From contig NZ_FOMH01000018.1 of NCBI RefSeq assembly GCF_900112575.1, positions 1-64,000 of the forward strand: a stretch of DNA of 64,000 bases, written 5' to 3'. The notes below the pieces were generated by a model. The model did not search any database. It was given only the letters and a program-made list of their open reading frames with translations, and had not been told where the DNA came from. Positions 36,817 through 44,928 of the stretch are shown one piece after another. Both the position numbers and the translations under genes were made by a program. Position 1 is the stretch's first letter, and every line of letters starts with the position of its first letter. Source of the stretch: Flavobacterium phragmitis. GTDB taxonomy: Bacteria; Bacteroidota; Bacteroidia; Flavobacteriales; Flavobacteriaceae.

Positions 36817-37869
36817 ATGTATATCTTTGTTTTAAAAATATACCAAATGTATAAAGGCACTATTACCAAAAAGTTCGAATGCTTCATTCATCTTATTTAT
36901 TGGGTTCTGATTTTTTATTTCACTTTCGTGAAAAATCCAATTGGCGCACATTTTTTTACACCCGATTTATTTCTTTGGACTTATTTTATTGTCTTTGTTC
37001 TGACATTTTATTTCCATTATCTGATTGTAATGAAAAAAGTTTTTATAGCTTTTAACTGGAAAAGACTTTTTGCTGGTGTTTTTGTTTCTTATCTGGTTTT
37101 TACTTTTCTCCGATTTCTTTTGGAGCAGGTTGTAACTAAATTTTTATTTGATAAAGTAAATTATACCGATATTAATTTTTTGAATTATATGCTCGATAAT
37201 ATGCAATACAGCAGTATGACAATTATCCTGAGTTCGTTTCTCTGGTTTGTGATTTATTCGATTCGTCTTTTGGAATACAATCAGCTTATTTTGGAGGAAA
37301 ATAAAAATACCGAAATCAAATTTTTGAAAGCACAGATTAATCCGCACTTTGTATTTAATACTTTAAATAATATTTACTCAATGGTTTATTTTCAGTCAGA
37401 TAAATCATTGACTGCAATTGATAAACTGAGTCAGATTATGCGTTTTACGACTTATGAATCACAGAAAGAAAAGATCAGACTTTCGGACGAAGTTGATTAT
37501 ATAAAAGCGTATATTGAACTCGAAGAATTAAGGCATCAGGAAAATGTTGTTGTCGATTTGAAGCTGGAATTGGAAAACGAGTTGGAGGAAATTCCGCCTT
37601 ATATTTTATCGCCTTTGGTAGAAAATGCTTTAAAACACGGAGCGGTTTCGAATAATGAACCAATCGAAATTGACCTGAAAGTTTTAGCACGAAAATTGAC
37701 TTTCAAAGTAAAAAACACAATTGGAACACAAAAAAAAGATAGTTTGGGCGGTATAGGTTTGGACAATTTACAAAAGCGCCTAGAGATTCATTATCCTGAA
37801 AAACATCAATTGAAAATTACAAAAGAAGAAAACCATTTTACAGCCGAACTCGAAATAGATTTAAAATGA
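36817..37869 (+). CDS. LytS-like sensor histidine kinase
   Basis: Up to 350 residues; an alternative start at 36847 (MYKGTITKKF) is attractive because TATCTTTG just after 36820 fits a -7 box. There are four membrane segments in residues about 20-150, then a coiled linker. The His-kinase domain has EIKFLKAQINPHFVFNTLNN, in which the His of NPHF is the phosphorylation site, and an ATPase part with LVENALKHG and GGIGLDNLQKRL. It signals to the LytTR regulator, whose ATG overlaps its stop. The signal is unknown. Confidence 0.88.
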   Translation: MYIFVLKIYQMYKGTITKKFECFIHLIYWVLIFYFTFVKNPIGAHFFTPDLFLWTYFIVFVLTFYFHYLIVMKKVFIAFNWKRLFAGVFVSYLVFTFLRFLLEQVVTKFLFDKVNYTDINFLNYMLDNMQYSSMTIILSSFLWFVIYSIRLLEYNQLILEENKNTEIKFLKAQINPHFVFNTLNNIYSMVYFQSDKSLTAIDKLSQIMRFTTYESQKEKIRLSDEVDYIKAYIELEELRHQENVVVDLKLELENELEEIPPYILSPLVENALKHGAVSNNEPIEIDLKVLARKLTFKVKNTIGTQKKDSLGGIGLDNLQKRLEIHYPEKHQLKITKEENHFTAELEIDLK

Positions 37870-38561
37870 ATAAAAAAATAAACTGCATTATTCTGGACGA
37901 CGAACCTTTTGCTGTAAAACTAATTGCCGATTATGCTTCTAAAGTTCCAAGATTGAATGTTTTGTATGCAGACAGCGATGTTTTTAAAGCGATTGAAGTT
38001 CTCAATACAGAATCGGTTGATTTGATTTTTATTGACATTCAGATGCCACAATTAACGGGAATTGAGTTGATGCAGCTATTCAATCAGAAATACAATTTTA
38101 TTATCACGTCGGCTTATCCGCAATATGCTCTCGAAGCATTTCAGTTTCATGTGATTGATTATTTATTAAAACCAATTACGTTTAACCGATTTTATCAAAG
38201 TGTAGAAAAGTTCATTCGCTGGCAGGAAACTTTTCAGGTTATTGAAAAACCGGACAATGATTATCTCTTCGTAAAAGCAGACCGAAAACACTATAAAATA
38301 GCTTTAAACGATATTTTATATATTGAAGGTTTAAGGGATTATATCCGGATTCATACCAACGACGAAAAAATCATGGCGTTGGAAAACATGAAAGATATTT
38401 TGGAAAAACTCCCGAGTCAGTTTATTCGGATTCATCGTTCGTATATTATTCCAAAAGATAAAATTAAAGTTATTGATGGAAATCAGATTGTCATGAAAAG
38501 CGGAAATGCTTTGCCGATTGGTGAGACGTACAGGAAGTTGGTTGGTGAGTGGTTGAATTAA
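37866..38561 (+). CDS. LytTR-family response regulator
   Basis: 231 residues. A receiver domain (about 1-120) has the acidic pocket ILDDEPFAV, the phosphorylatable Asp in LIFIDIQMPQ and the lysine in DYLLKPI. A LytTR DNA-binding domain (about 135-231) shows LFVKADRKHYKIALNDILYIEGL and RIHRSYIIPKDKI. It overlaps the sensor gene by four bases, a sign of translational coupling. Targets may include the nearby barrel receptor gene; no operator was identified. Confidence 0.9.
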   Translation: MNKKINCIILDDEPFAVKLIADYASKVPRLNVLYADSDVFKAIEVLNTESVDLIFIDIQMPQLTGIELMQLFNQKYNFIITSAYPQYALEAFQFHVIDYLLKPITFNRFYQSVEKFIRWQETFQVIEKPDNDYLFVKADRKHYKIALNDILYIEGLRDYIRIHTNDEKIMALENMKDILEKLPSQFIRIHRSYIIPKDKIKVIDGNQIVMKSGNALPIGETYRKLVGEWLN

Positions 38562-38573
38562 TAAATAAGTTAG

Positions 38574-38939
38574 ATGAAAGAAAATAATGAATTAATTGAA
38601 ATCCAAAGAGAAATCTGCGATAAATACGGTTTGAATTTTGAACCGTGTGATTTAAATCTGAAGATTGGAATTTCATTAAATATAATTGAGAATAAGTACG
38701 AAATGCCAATTTACGGATCAAGACTTCGCGTTGAAAATGGTACAAATGGATGGTATATCTATGCTGGTGATTATTCTGAAGCAGATGATTTTTTTAAGCC
38801 TTTGCATGCGTCTCACTTAGAGGAAATTTGCCCATTGCTTTTACCTTATTTAGGATTAGCACCCGGAAGCAGATTTTTAATTGCAGAAAATGGTAACTAT
38901 GTTGATGTTTGGGAGGATTTGTCGTTGTTGGGAAACTAA
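38574..38939 (+). CDS. Imm33-like immunity or DUF2185-like protein
   Basis: 121 residues, cytoplasmic. The block GWYIYAGDYSEADDFFKPLH followed by LEEICPLLLPYLGLAPGSRF and YVDVWED resembles Imm33/DUF2185-type proteins, which turn up as immunity proteins in polymorphic toxin systems. I recall the pattern but cannot confirm it here. No toxin gene is visible beside it; it begins 12 bp after the LytTR gene and could be an orphan. It is followed by further uncharacterised genes on the same strand. Confidence 0.62.
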   Translation: MKENNELIEIQREICDKYGLNFEPCDLNLKIGISLNIIENKYEMPIYGSRLRVENGTNGWYIYAGDYSEADDFFKPLHASHLEEICPLLLPYLGLAPGSRFLIAENGNYVDVWEDLSLLGN

Positions 38940-39080
38940 AATTATACGAGAGCGAGAGCGAGAAATGTTTTTTTTATTTGATAGAATTGAATAATTAATT
39001 CGTATGTTTATTCCTTAAATTTTGATTTTTGAGTATTATTCTTTAATGCTATATATTTAAATTAATTTTTATAAAATTAA

Positions 39081-40124
39081 ATGAAAAAACTTCTTATTGT
39101 AATTAGCTTCCTTTTTTTTAACGCAAATTACGGACAAGTCAAACTTTCACAGATACAAGGGTATTGGATAAAATATAAAGGTGAAATGAAAGATGGCAGT
39201 GACCTTTTTGATCGATTTACAGAAGATTCTGGTTATACAGAATATAGGATTAATCAAAATAAGCTGTGTATGAATTCAAATCCTACTCATAGAACAAATG
39301 AGACTTGCTTGGATTTTACATTGATGAAGAACTTTATGAAAACCTCTCAATATTTAGGATTTGTTATTGAAAAAATCTCTAATGATTCTTTGGTATTATG
39401 CGAGAAAATTGATGGATTAGAAGATGATAAACTTGAAAGATCCTATTTTGTTAGACAGGAAGTGATTATTGCAAAATTTAAAGAAGACAATAAAAATGAA
39501 AAGAACATAACTGCTTCAAAATTTTTCTCACCAAAAACAAATGGCACAATTGAGCTTGATTTGAATAAAGCATTTAAAAATAATTATTCTAATTTTCAGT
39601 TGATTGGAAGTTTAAAAATTTATCCTCAGAAGAAAAAAGTAAATACCAGTATTACTTTTTCAACACAAAATGATTCATCAAGAATAGGAATAGTAAAAAA
39701 AGTTATTGATAATTCTTTTGAGAGATGGAATCTAAAAGATTTTAAAGAGTATGAATCAATTGAGATTCCCTTTGTACTAAAAAGTGAAATTACAAAACAT
39801 TATTGGGGAATTGCAGTAATATTTTTTACAGAAGATTTAACTGAATTTGAAAGAATTTATGGAGTTAAAATGGATGATGCCAGAAATTCTATGGATTACT
39901 TCAATAAGGGATTAAGAGCCTATGAAGAAAAAAAATATTTAAATGCTATCGAGTATTTTTCAGAATCTTATAGAATCAATCCTAAAAATATAGATGCATT
40001 ATATAATAAAGGAGCTGTTTATTTTGAATCTGGAGATAAGGAAAATGCATGTAAAGTATGGTTGGAAATTTCAGTGCTTGGTCAAGCAGCAGGAAAACAA
40101 CTTCTTTTAGAGTATTGCAATTAA
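39081..40124 (+). CDS. Hypothetical exported protein with C-terminal TPR
   Basis: 347 residues. A signal peptide (MKKLLIVISFLFFNANYGQ) is followed by a lipocalin-like start (KLSQIQGYWIKYKGEMKDGS), an unassigned middle and two TPR-like repeats at the end (SMDYFNKGLRAYEEKKYLNA, IDALYNKGAVYFESGDKENA). The function is unknown; such exported TPR proteins are often protein-interaction modules in the periplasm. Confidence 0.75.
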   Translation: MKKLLIVISFLFFNANYGQVKLSQIQGYWIKYKGEMKDGSDLFDRFTEDSGYTEYRINQNKLCMNSNPTHRTNETCLDFTLMKNFMKTSQYLGFVIEKISNDSLVLCEKIDGLEDDKLERSYFVRQEVIIAKFKEDNKNEKNITASKFFSPKTNGTIELDLNKAFKNNYSNFQLIGSLKIYPQKKKVNTSITFSTQNDSSRIGIVKKVIDNSFERWNLKDFKEYESIEIPFVLKSEITKHYWGIAVIFFTEDLTEFERIYGVKMDDARNSMDYFNKGLRAYEEKKYLNAIEYFSESYRINPKNIDALYNKGAVYFESGDKENACKVWLEISVLGQAAGKQLLLEYCN

Positions 40125-40179
40125 CAATGTAGTCAGAGTTTAATCTTCTTATCAAATCTGAGTGAAATTTTAAAAAAGG

Positions 40180-40563
40180 ATGTTAAAAAATAAAAGGAAT
40201 ATTTTTAAGTTGGCGATTTTTATAGGATTATTGATTGTGATGCTTATTTGGGCTAACTATCTTTCACGAAGTAAGGCTTTTTATAAAAATGCACTTGAAA
40301 ATAGGAAAGAAGAATCATATTCAGGTATTGTGATTGAAAAGTATATTGATTCATCACAACATTGTACTCCAATGCTAAAAATCACCCAAAATTCAAGTAT
40401 TTCTTTAGAAAATAGTTTTTGGAATGAAGTAGAAATTGGAGATTCAATAGTCAAAACTAAAGGACAGACCTATATTAATTTATACAGAAACAATAAACTA
40501 AAACAAATATTTGATTATAATATTTATTTTCGAGATTTAATAGAACAGAAATCAGAAAAATAA
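40180..40563 (+). CDS. Hypothetical single-span membrane protein
   Basis: 127 residues. One transmembrane segment (LAIFIGLLIVMLIWANYL, about 12-29) anchors a small soluble domain with strands YSGIVIEKYIDSSQHCTPML and EVEIGDSIVKTKGQ. No family recognised. It follows the TPR protein by 55 bp and may share its transcript. Confidence 0.65.
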   Translation: MLKNKRNIFKLAIFIGLLIVMLIWANYLSRSKAFYKNALENRKEESYSGIVIEKYIDSSQHCTPMLKITQNSSISLENSFWNEVEIGDSIVKTKGQTYINLYRNNKLKQIFDYNIYFRDLIEQKSEK

Positions 40564-40672
40564 ATTCTCTCTGACGGCTTTAGTCTATAGCTCGTAAACG
40601 GAAGGTTAAGCCCAATCGATACGCTCGTGCCAACATAGGAAACTAAAACAGCAATGTTTAAAGAAAATTGAT

Positions 40673-40861
40673 ATGAAAGATTTTATTGGATTAGGAGCTT
40701 TGGTAATATTCTTAATTATTTGCCTTTTAATAGCTAAAAAAGATAGGAAAGAATCGAATGATTCGTATGGAATTCAAAAAAGTTTTGTGATGAAGGCTGT
40801 AATTGGTATAGGTATACTAATTCTAATAATGATTTATAAGATTATTAAAGATAATGTATAA
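40673..40861 (+). CDS. Small two-span membrane protein
   Basis: 62 residues with two hydrophobic stretches (LGALVIFLIICLLIA and VIGIGILILIMIYKII) joined by a charged loop. No homologue recognised. The frame is short, but the alternation of membrane and basic segments argues for a real protein. Confidence 0.5.
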   Translation: MKDFIGLGALVIFLIICLLIAKKDRKESNDSYGIQKSFVMKAVIGIGILILIMIYKIIKDNV

Positions 40862-41178
40862 CGTATCTTCAATATAACAGTTAGTTTACTTGTTCTGTTG
40901 GCGAGATTATCTGCTTTATAAATGTGCCGTTCCTACGGAACTTTTTTAGATATCGCATTTCTTTCAACGGATTAAAATCCGTTGTTACAATATTTTTCAT
41001 TCCTAACGCAATTTTCAACTAGCGGTTATATAATTATTTGAAATAATGAAAAAAAGAGCCATAGGCTCGGTCAATATTGTAGGGCCGGATTTTAATCCGG
41101 TTATACGTATATAATTCCATTGAGAAAAGATCCGTAGGATCGGAACATACTGTTCCTCGTTCACACCAACAAAATAAA
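40862..41178. repeat. Intergenic cluster of short palindromes
   Basis: This 317-bp gap is full of short inverted repeats: GTTCCTACGGAAC (about 40927), CAACGGATTAAAATCCGTTG (about 40964), GAGCCATAGGCTC (about 41055), CCGGATTTTAATCCGG (about 41084) and GATCCGTAGGATC (about 41129). Two of them share the GGATTAAAATCC core in opposite colour (CAACGG / CCGG). Palindromes of this kind are common between flavobacterial genes. No ORF. Confidence 0.7.
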
Positions 41179-41580
41179 TTATTTATTGATTAATTTTTCA
41201 AGTCTCGTCATCATTTCATCTTTCTCTTTCAGCATACGCTCGTATAAGGCAATTTTTTCTTCGTGCAACTGGATAATTTTTTCAAGTGGATTATAATTAT
41301 TAATTACAAAACCTATTGCACTATCGTTATTATTAAATGTATTTGCAATTACATTTACTGCCTGTTCTTCATCAAAGTTCTGAAAAGCTTCAACAGGAAT
41401 TTTTAATGAATTCGAAATTTGTTTCAGAAGATTTTCTTCAATTATATCTTTTTGTTCCAATATAGAAATTTTCTTTTGGGTCCAGTCTTCGCCAAGATCA
41501 TAAGCCAATGCTTCTTGTTTGATGCCTAACATTTCTCTGAAACGTTTTACGTTTCTTCCCTGATGAATTTTCTGTTCCAT
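41179..41580 (-). CDS. XRE-family helix-turn-helix regulator with coiled coil
   Basis: 133 residues. Residues about 8-70 are a Cro/C1-type helix-turn-helix (RNVKRFREMLGIKQEALAYD, then WTQKKISILEQ). The end (about 100-133, EKIIQLHEEKIALYERMLKE) is a coiled coil that probably drives dimerisation. Proteins of this layout are frequent single-copy regulators in flavobacteria. Targets unknown; the gene stands alone. Confidence 0.82.
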   Translation of the reverse strand: MEQKIHQGRNVKRFREMLGIKQEALAYDLGEDWTQKKISILEQKDIIEENLLKQISNSLKIPVEAFQNFDEEQAVNVIANTFNNNDSAIGFVINNYNPLEKIIQLHEEKIALYERMLKEKDEMMTRLEKLINK

Positions 41581-41758
41581 ATTGACTATTATTTTTCTAA
41601 AGGTTCAAAGATAAAGCTATCCAAACTAAAAAGTCTGAATTTCAAAGATAAAAAAACATCTTATACAATAGTTTTTTTGTCAGATATTATCTCCTAATAG
41701 CTAATAGTTTGTCTTTTTTAAATGAAACAGTGTTTTATGAAATAAAAAGTTTTTTTGA

Positions 41759-42412
41759 TTAATCCTGTTCAAAACTTTTTAATGTTCCATCATCATTAAA
41801 TTGTATAGAATATCTTTCACGACTGCCATTAATAGTAGTTGGATACCAGTATATTTGATTTTTTCGGATAGAAATATAAACACTTTCAGGAGGTTTAGCG
41901 CCTTCTATATTCTCTGATTTTTTGTTTAAAACAGCACTTACTTTGGCAACATTCGCAAAGTTAATCTTATTAAGGGATATTAATTGATCCTGAATATTAT
42001 CTCTGATCGAAAGTTGAATTGGTTTCGGTTCTGACCATTCATTATTTTCATACTCATAAGAATCAATATATTTGGGATTTTCCGGATGCTGAAGTTTAAT
42101 ATTTATTCTTCCGTTATCATAAAAATATAAAAGAGAATAAATAAAAATCTCCTTTCCGTTGTATTGAGGCAGTCTTTTAAGTTCTTCTTCTGCTTTTTTT
42201 AGTCCGTCAACATCCGATAAAAAATGATGTTCAGAATTTTTACTAAGCTCTTTTTGTTGTGTATTTGTTTGTGTTTTTTCAATATCAACAGACTTGTCAT
42301 CTGTTTTGTTTATTGTCGTATCATTAGACTCAAATGTTTCGTCGATACTTTTAGAGATTTGATTACAGCTTAGAAATAGTAAACTGCAAAAAAAGGTTAT
42401 TAATTTTTTCAT
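41759..42412 (-). CDS. Hypothetical lipoprotein
   Basis: 217 residues. MKKLITFFCSLLFLSCNQIS carries a lipobox (LSC, cysteine about 16). A polar linker rich in D, T and K follows, then a beta-rich domain (about 65-217) with EIFIYSLLYFYDNGRINIKL and ESVYISIRKNQIYWYPTT. The family is unknown. It starts four bases after the stop of the upstream membrane protein, so the two are one transcript. Confidence 0.75.
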   Translation of the reverse strand: MKKLITFFCSLLFLSCNQISKSIDETFESNDTTINKTDDKSVDIEKTQTNTQQKELSKNSEHHFLSDVDGLKKAEEELKRLPQYNGKEIFIYSLLYFYDNGRINIKLQHPENPKYIDSYEYENNEWSEPKPIQLSIRDNIQDQLISLNKINFANVAKVSAVLNKKSENIEGAKPPESVYISIRKNQIYWYPTTINGSRERYSIQFNDDGTLKSFEQD

Positions 42413-42416
42413 ATGA

Positions 42417-43403
42417 TTAGACTATATTTTCTAAATCGCTTGCAAAGGCAATTTGTATGGGATTTTCGGGTAAATAAAAAATATCAATTTCTTTTTGTTT
42501 GGTAGTATCAAGGTCAAGTAATCCGATGACTTTCTTTAGAGTATTTTTATGAATACGATGCTGGTTGTCTGTATATTCCAGTTCAAAACGCATCATAGGC
42601 TGTTCATTAATATAAGTTCCGGTCTGGCTGACTTTAATTAATCTTGCTGGAGTTTTTATTCCTTTAAATTTAATTAAAACAGAATCGGGATTCAGACCTG
42701 TAAATTTACTAATGATGAATCTCAAAATAAAACGATAAAATAAAAGTACCATTGGACAGATTATGAGAGGATGTCCAAAACTCATAAAACGCCATCCCAT
42801 ACCCTGACTTTCTGTTTTATAAGAATAAAAATAATAACCCATCACTAAAATTACAGCAATTAACCAGCCCAATATCCTTAAAATCAAATTCGGAATATTG
42901 AGTTTCGCTTGAGTGGTTGATATAATAAAATAGGGCAGTTGTTTAGTATTTTTATTGAGTAATAAATTTAGTTTTTTCCCTGTTTCAAAACGACGTTCAT
43001 AAGGCTTGCTGTCTGTAATGATTGTTTTATGGGTGATTTCGGTATCAGAAAGGTTTTTAAACAACAAATCAAGTTCGTATGTATTGAATTCAGCATTTTG
43101 TTTTGAAATGATTCTGGCGTTTATAATTTTTGCTTCCCTGCGGACTCCGTTCTCTTTTATTGCTTCTAAATTTTTCTTAGTAATAAAAATTTGTGCTATC
43201 CATCTTTTAAAATATCCAAATAATAGTATTGTCCAAAGTATAATTGAGAATGCTAATATACCTAGCGCCATCCAGGGATTTTTATCGTTTAAGGCATTTA
43301 TATCAAATTCATTATTGATATTATAGTACAGCAGCATTGGAAATGGGATTGCAAAAAAGAGCATATAAACGGTCCAAAATGATGCAAAAAAATACTTTTT
43401 CAT
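42417..43403 (-). CDS. Hypothetical membrane protein with DUF3592-like segments
   Basis: 328 residues with four to five transmembrane stretches (TVYMLFFAIPFPMLLYYNI, AFSIILWTILLFGYF, LIAVILVMGYYFY, PLIICPMVLLFYRFILRFI). Two similar soluble stretches follow membrane pairs: REAKIINARIISKQNAEFNT with YELDLLF, and ARLIKVSQTGTYINEQPMMR with FELEYTD. These resemble the DUF3592 type of small beta domain. Function unknown; it is upstream of and coupled to the lipoprotein gene. Confidence 0.7.
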   Translation of the reverse strand: MKKYFFASFWTVYMLFFAIPFPMLLYYNINNEFDINALNDKNPWMALGILAFSIILWTILLFGYFKRWIAQIFITKKNLEAIKENGVRREAKIINARIISKQNAEFNTYELDLLFKNLSDTEITHKTIITDSKPYERRFETGKKLNLLLNKNTKQLPYFIISTTQAKLNIPNLILRILGWLIAVILVMGYYFYSYKTESQGMGWRFMSFGHPLIICPMVLLFYRFILRFIISKFTGLNPDSVLIKFKGIKTPARLIKVSQTGTYINEQPMMRFELEYTDNQHRIHKNTLKKVIGLLDLDTTKQKEIDIFYLPENPIQIAFASDLENIV

Positions 43404-43615
43404 TCTTTGTGGTATTTATAAAATTACAGATCGATTAATGTTTTGTAAATAACATCCAAAATGCTTTTTACAAATCGACATTAATCAAATTTACAGAATA
43501 TTTAATCCTTTACCTACAAGTCTTTATTAATTTTATGTGTTTAATTATTCATTCGTTAATGCAAACGTCTCATTTGTGAACACAAAAAGTATATTTTTAA
43601 AAGTTGTTGAAGAAA

Positions 43616-44062
43616 TCAAATCCCGCCATAACGTAACGTTGATCCCAAAACCAGCATTGCCACTCCAATTAAAGTAACCGTTAAAATAATAAACGCCATT
43701 ATCCTGATATTGTATTTGTCAAGATTAGGAATAAAATACAATTGCGCACAAATGGCGCAAACAAAAGTACAGAAAAGCAATACCAATTTGGTTGAAATCA
43801 CAGTTTCAAAACCACCTGAAAAATCAAACCAGGTTTCGATAGTAACGCCAAAATCGTATGCCATCCAGATTCCTGTTACAATCAATAAAGCTAAAGAAGA
43901 CATTCCAAGTATTTCAAATTTCTTTTCAAAATTTAGAATAATTTTGGGGTCTTTTTTCTTTAAAGCTTTCGGAAGATAACTGATACTTAAAAGTAAATGA
44001 CCGCCAACCCAAACTGTTGCAGCCAAAAGATGAATTGTTAATATAAAATGATGTAAAGTCAT
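43616..44062 (-). CDS. CopD-like small membrane protein
   Basis: 148 residues with four transmembrane segments. HHFILTIHLLAATVWVGGHL places histidines in the first helix, as in CopD or haem-binding membrane proteins, and WVGGHL is a typical motif. It is probably a haem- or copper-linked inner-membrane protein; the role is uncertain. It is the last gene of the nadA-nadB-ric-nrdD-nrdG line, 28 bp after nrdG, so a link to low-oxygen metabolism is plausible. Confidence 0.72.
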   Translation of the reverse strand: MTLHHFILTIHLLAATVWVGGHLLLSISYLPKALKKKDPKIILNFEKKFEILGMSSLALLIVTGIWMAYDFGVTIETWFDFSGGFETVISTKLVLLFCTFVCAICAQLYFIPNLDKYNIRIMAFIILTVTLIGVAMLVLGSTLRYGGI

Positions 44063-44090
44063 AGTTGACTATTAAATTTTGCGGTAGAAA

Positions 44091-44807
44091 TCATTCCCTA
44101 AAAACAACTTTTATTTTTGAGGTAGAATAATTCTTTAATCTTATTTCTTTATGGGAATCATTTAATTTTGAAAGCGTTGGCACATTATTCATAAAATGCT
44201 GCACATAATAATTGCCTTCAAAATTTTCTGCTTCGAGGTATTCAATCATTTGAACAAAATCGGTTTCCGTAATTAAGGAAGAATGAAAAGTAGTCCGAAT
44301 TTCAAACGGAATATTGGACTGAATTAAAAGTTTCAGACTTTCTTCAAATGGAGAAAATAAGCCTGATTGCGTTATTTTTTTAAAGGTATGAGGAAGACTT
44401 TTATAATCTAACGCGACATAATCAATTAATTGATTATGAATCAGGCTGTTCAGTATTTTTGGATTAGAGCCGTTTGTATCTATTTTAACAGCAAATCCCA
44501 TTGTTTTGATTTCTTTGATAAAAGAAATTATATTTTTAGAAAGCGTACACTCTCCGCCGCTCAATACCACGCCATCCAATAATCCTTTTCGGGTTTTAAG
44601 GAAAGAAAGGATGGAGTCAAAATCCATTTTTCCTTTTCCCAAAACAATATCCGGATTGTAGCAGTATAGACACCGCATGTTACAGCCCGCAAACCACACT
44701 ATGCAGGCTGTTTTATGCGGATAATCTAATAAAGTAAAAGTTGTAAGGCTATAGATTACTTTAGTAGATAATTGCTTCTTCGAAATGTGTACGCTGTTGG
44801 TGTTCAC
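44091..44807 (-). CDS. nrdG: Anaerobic ribonucleotide reductase activase (radical SAM)
   Basis: 238 residues with GTG as start (44807); the radical SAM cluster motif CNMRCLYC lies in FAGCNMRCLYCYNPD. The early TFTLLDYPHKTACIVWFAGC is typical of NrdG-type activases. The enzyme uses an iron-sulfur cluster and S-adenosylmethionine to create the glycyl radical on NrdD in the absence of oxygen. It overlaps by 47 bases the short ORF that carries the glycyl-radical motif, so translation of these is likely coupled. A later internal start near TKVIYSL would remove the overlap and cannot be excluded. Confidence 0.88.
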   Translation of the reverse strand: MNTNSVHISKKQLSTKVIYSLTTFTLLDYPHKTACIVWFAGCNMRCLYCYNPDIVLGKGKMDFDSILSFLKTRKGLLDGVVLSGGECTLSKNIISFIKEIKTMGFAVKIDTNGSNPKILNSLIHNQLIDYVALDYKSLPHTFKKITQSGLFSPFEESLKLLIQSNIPFEIRTTFHSSLITETDFVQMIEYLEAENFEGNYYVQHFMNNVPTLSKLNDSHKEIRLKNYSTSKIKVVFRE

Positions 44808-44928
44808 CTTTTTTTCCTATGTTAAAACTTTCTACGGGTCTGTGATAACCCATTACTCTTGTGTAAACGAGACATTTGCTTCTTTTGCTGTTGTTCTCGG
44901 CTAATATTTTATGCGTTTTTGTTTTCAT
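44761..44928 (-). CDS. nrdD: Small ORF with the NrdD glycyl-radical loop (split NrdD C-terminus)
   Basis: 55 residues read on the minus strand from ATG 44928 to TAA 44761-44763: starts MKTKTHKILAENNSKRSKC and contains LVYTRVMGYHRPVESFNIGK and KGEHQQRTHF. RVMGY followed by a PV..FN.GK tail is the C-terminal glycyl-radical loop of class III ribonucleotide reductases, the glycine being the radical site. The main nrdD frame stops at 44909, so this loop lies in the +1 frame, overlapping nrdD by 20 bases and nrdG by 47. It is either a separate polypeptide completing NrdD, a product of programmed frameshifting, or a frameshift mutation. Too short for most gene callers. Confidence 0.75.
   Translation of the reverse strand: MKTKTHKILAENNSKRSKCLVYTRVMGYHRPVESFNIGKKGEHQQRTHFEEAIIY

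Noticed and set aside
40564..40672. GC-rich gap as a possible tRNA or small RNA gene
   Set aside because: No cloverleaf pattern or clear hairpin could be drawn from it.
44909..44928. Slippery sequence for -1 frameshifting at the end of nrdD (CAAAAAC)
   Set aside because: It is not a good X XXY YYZ heptamer, and a -1 shift would not reach the glycyl-loop frame, which is +1.
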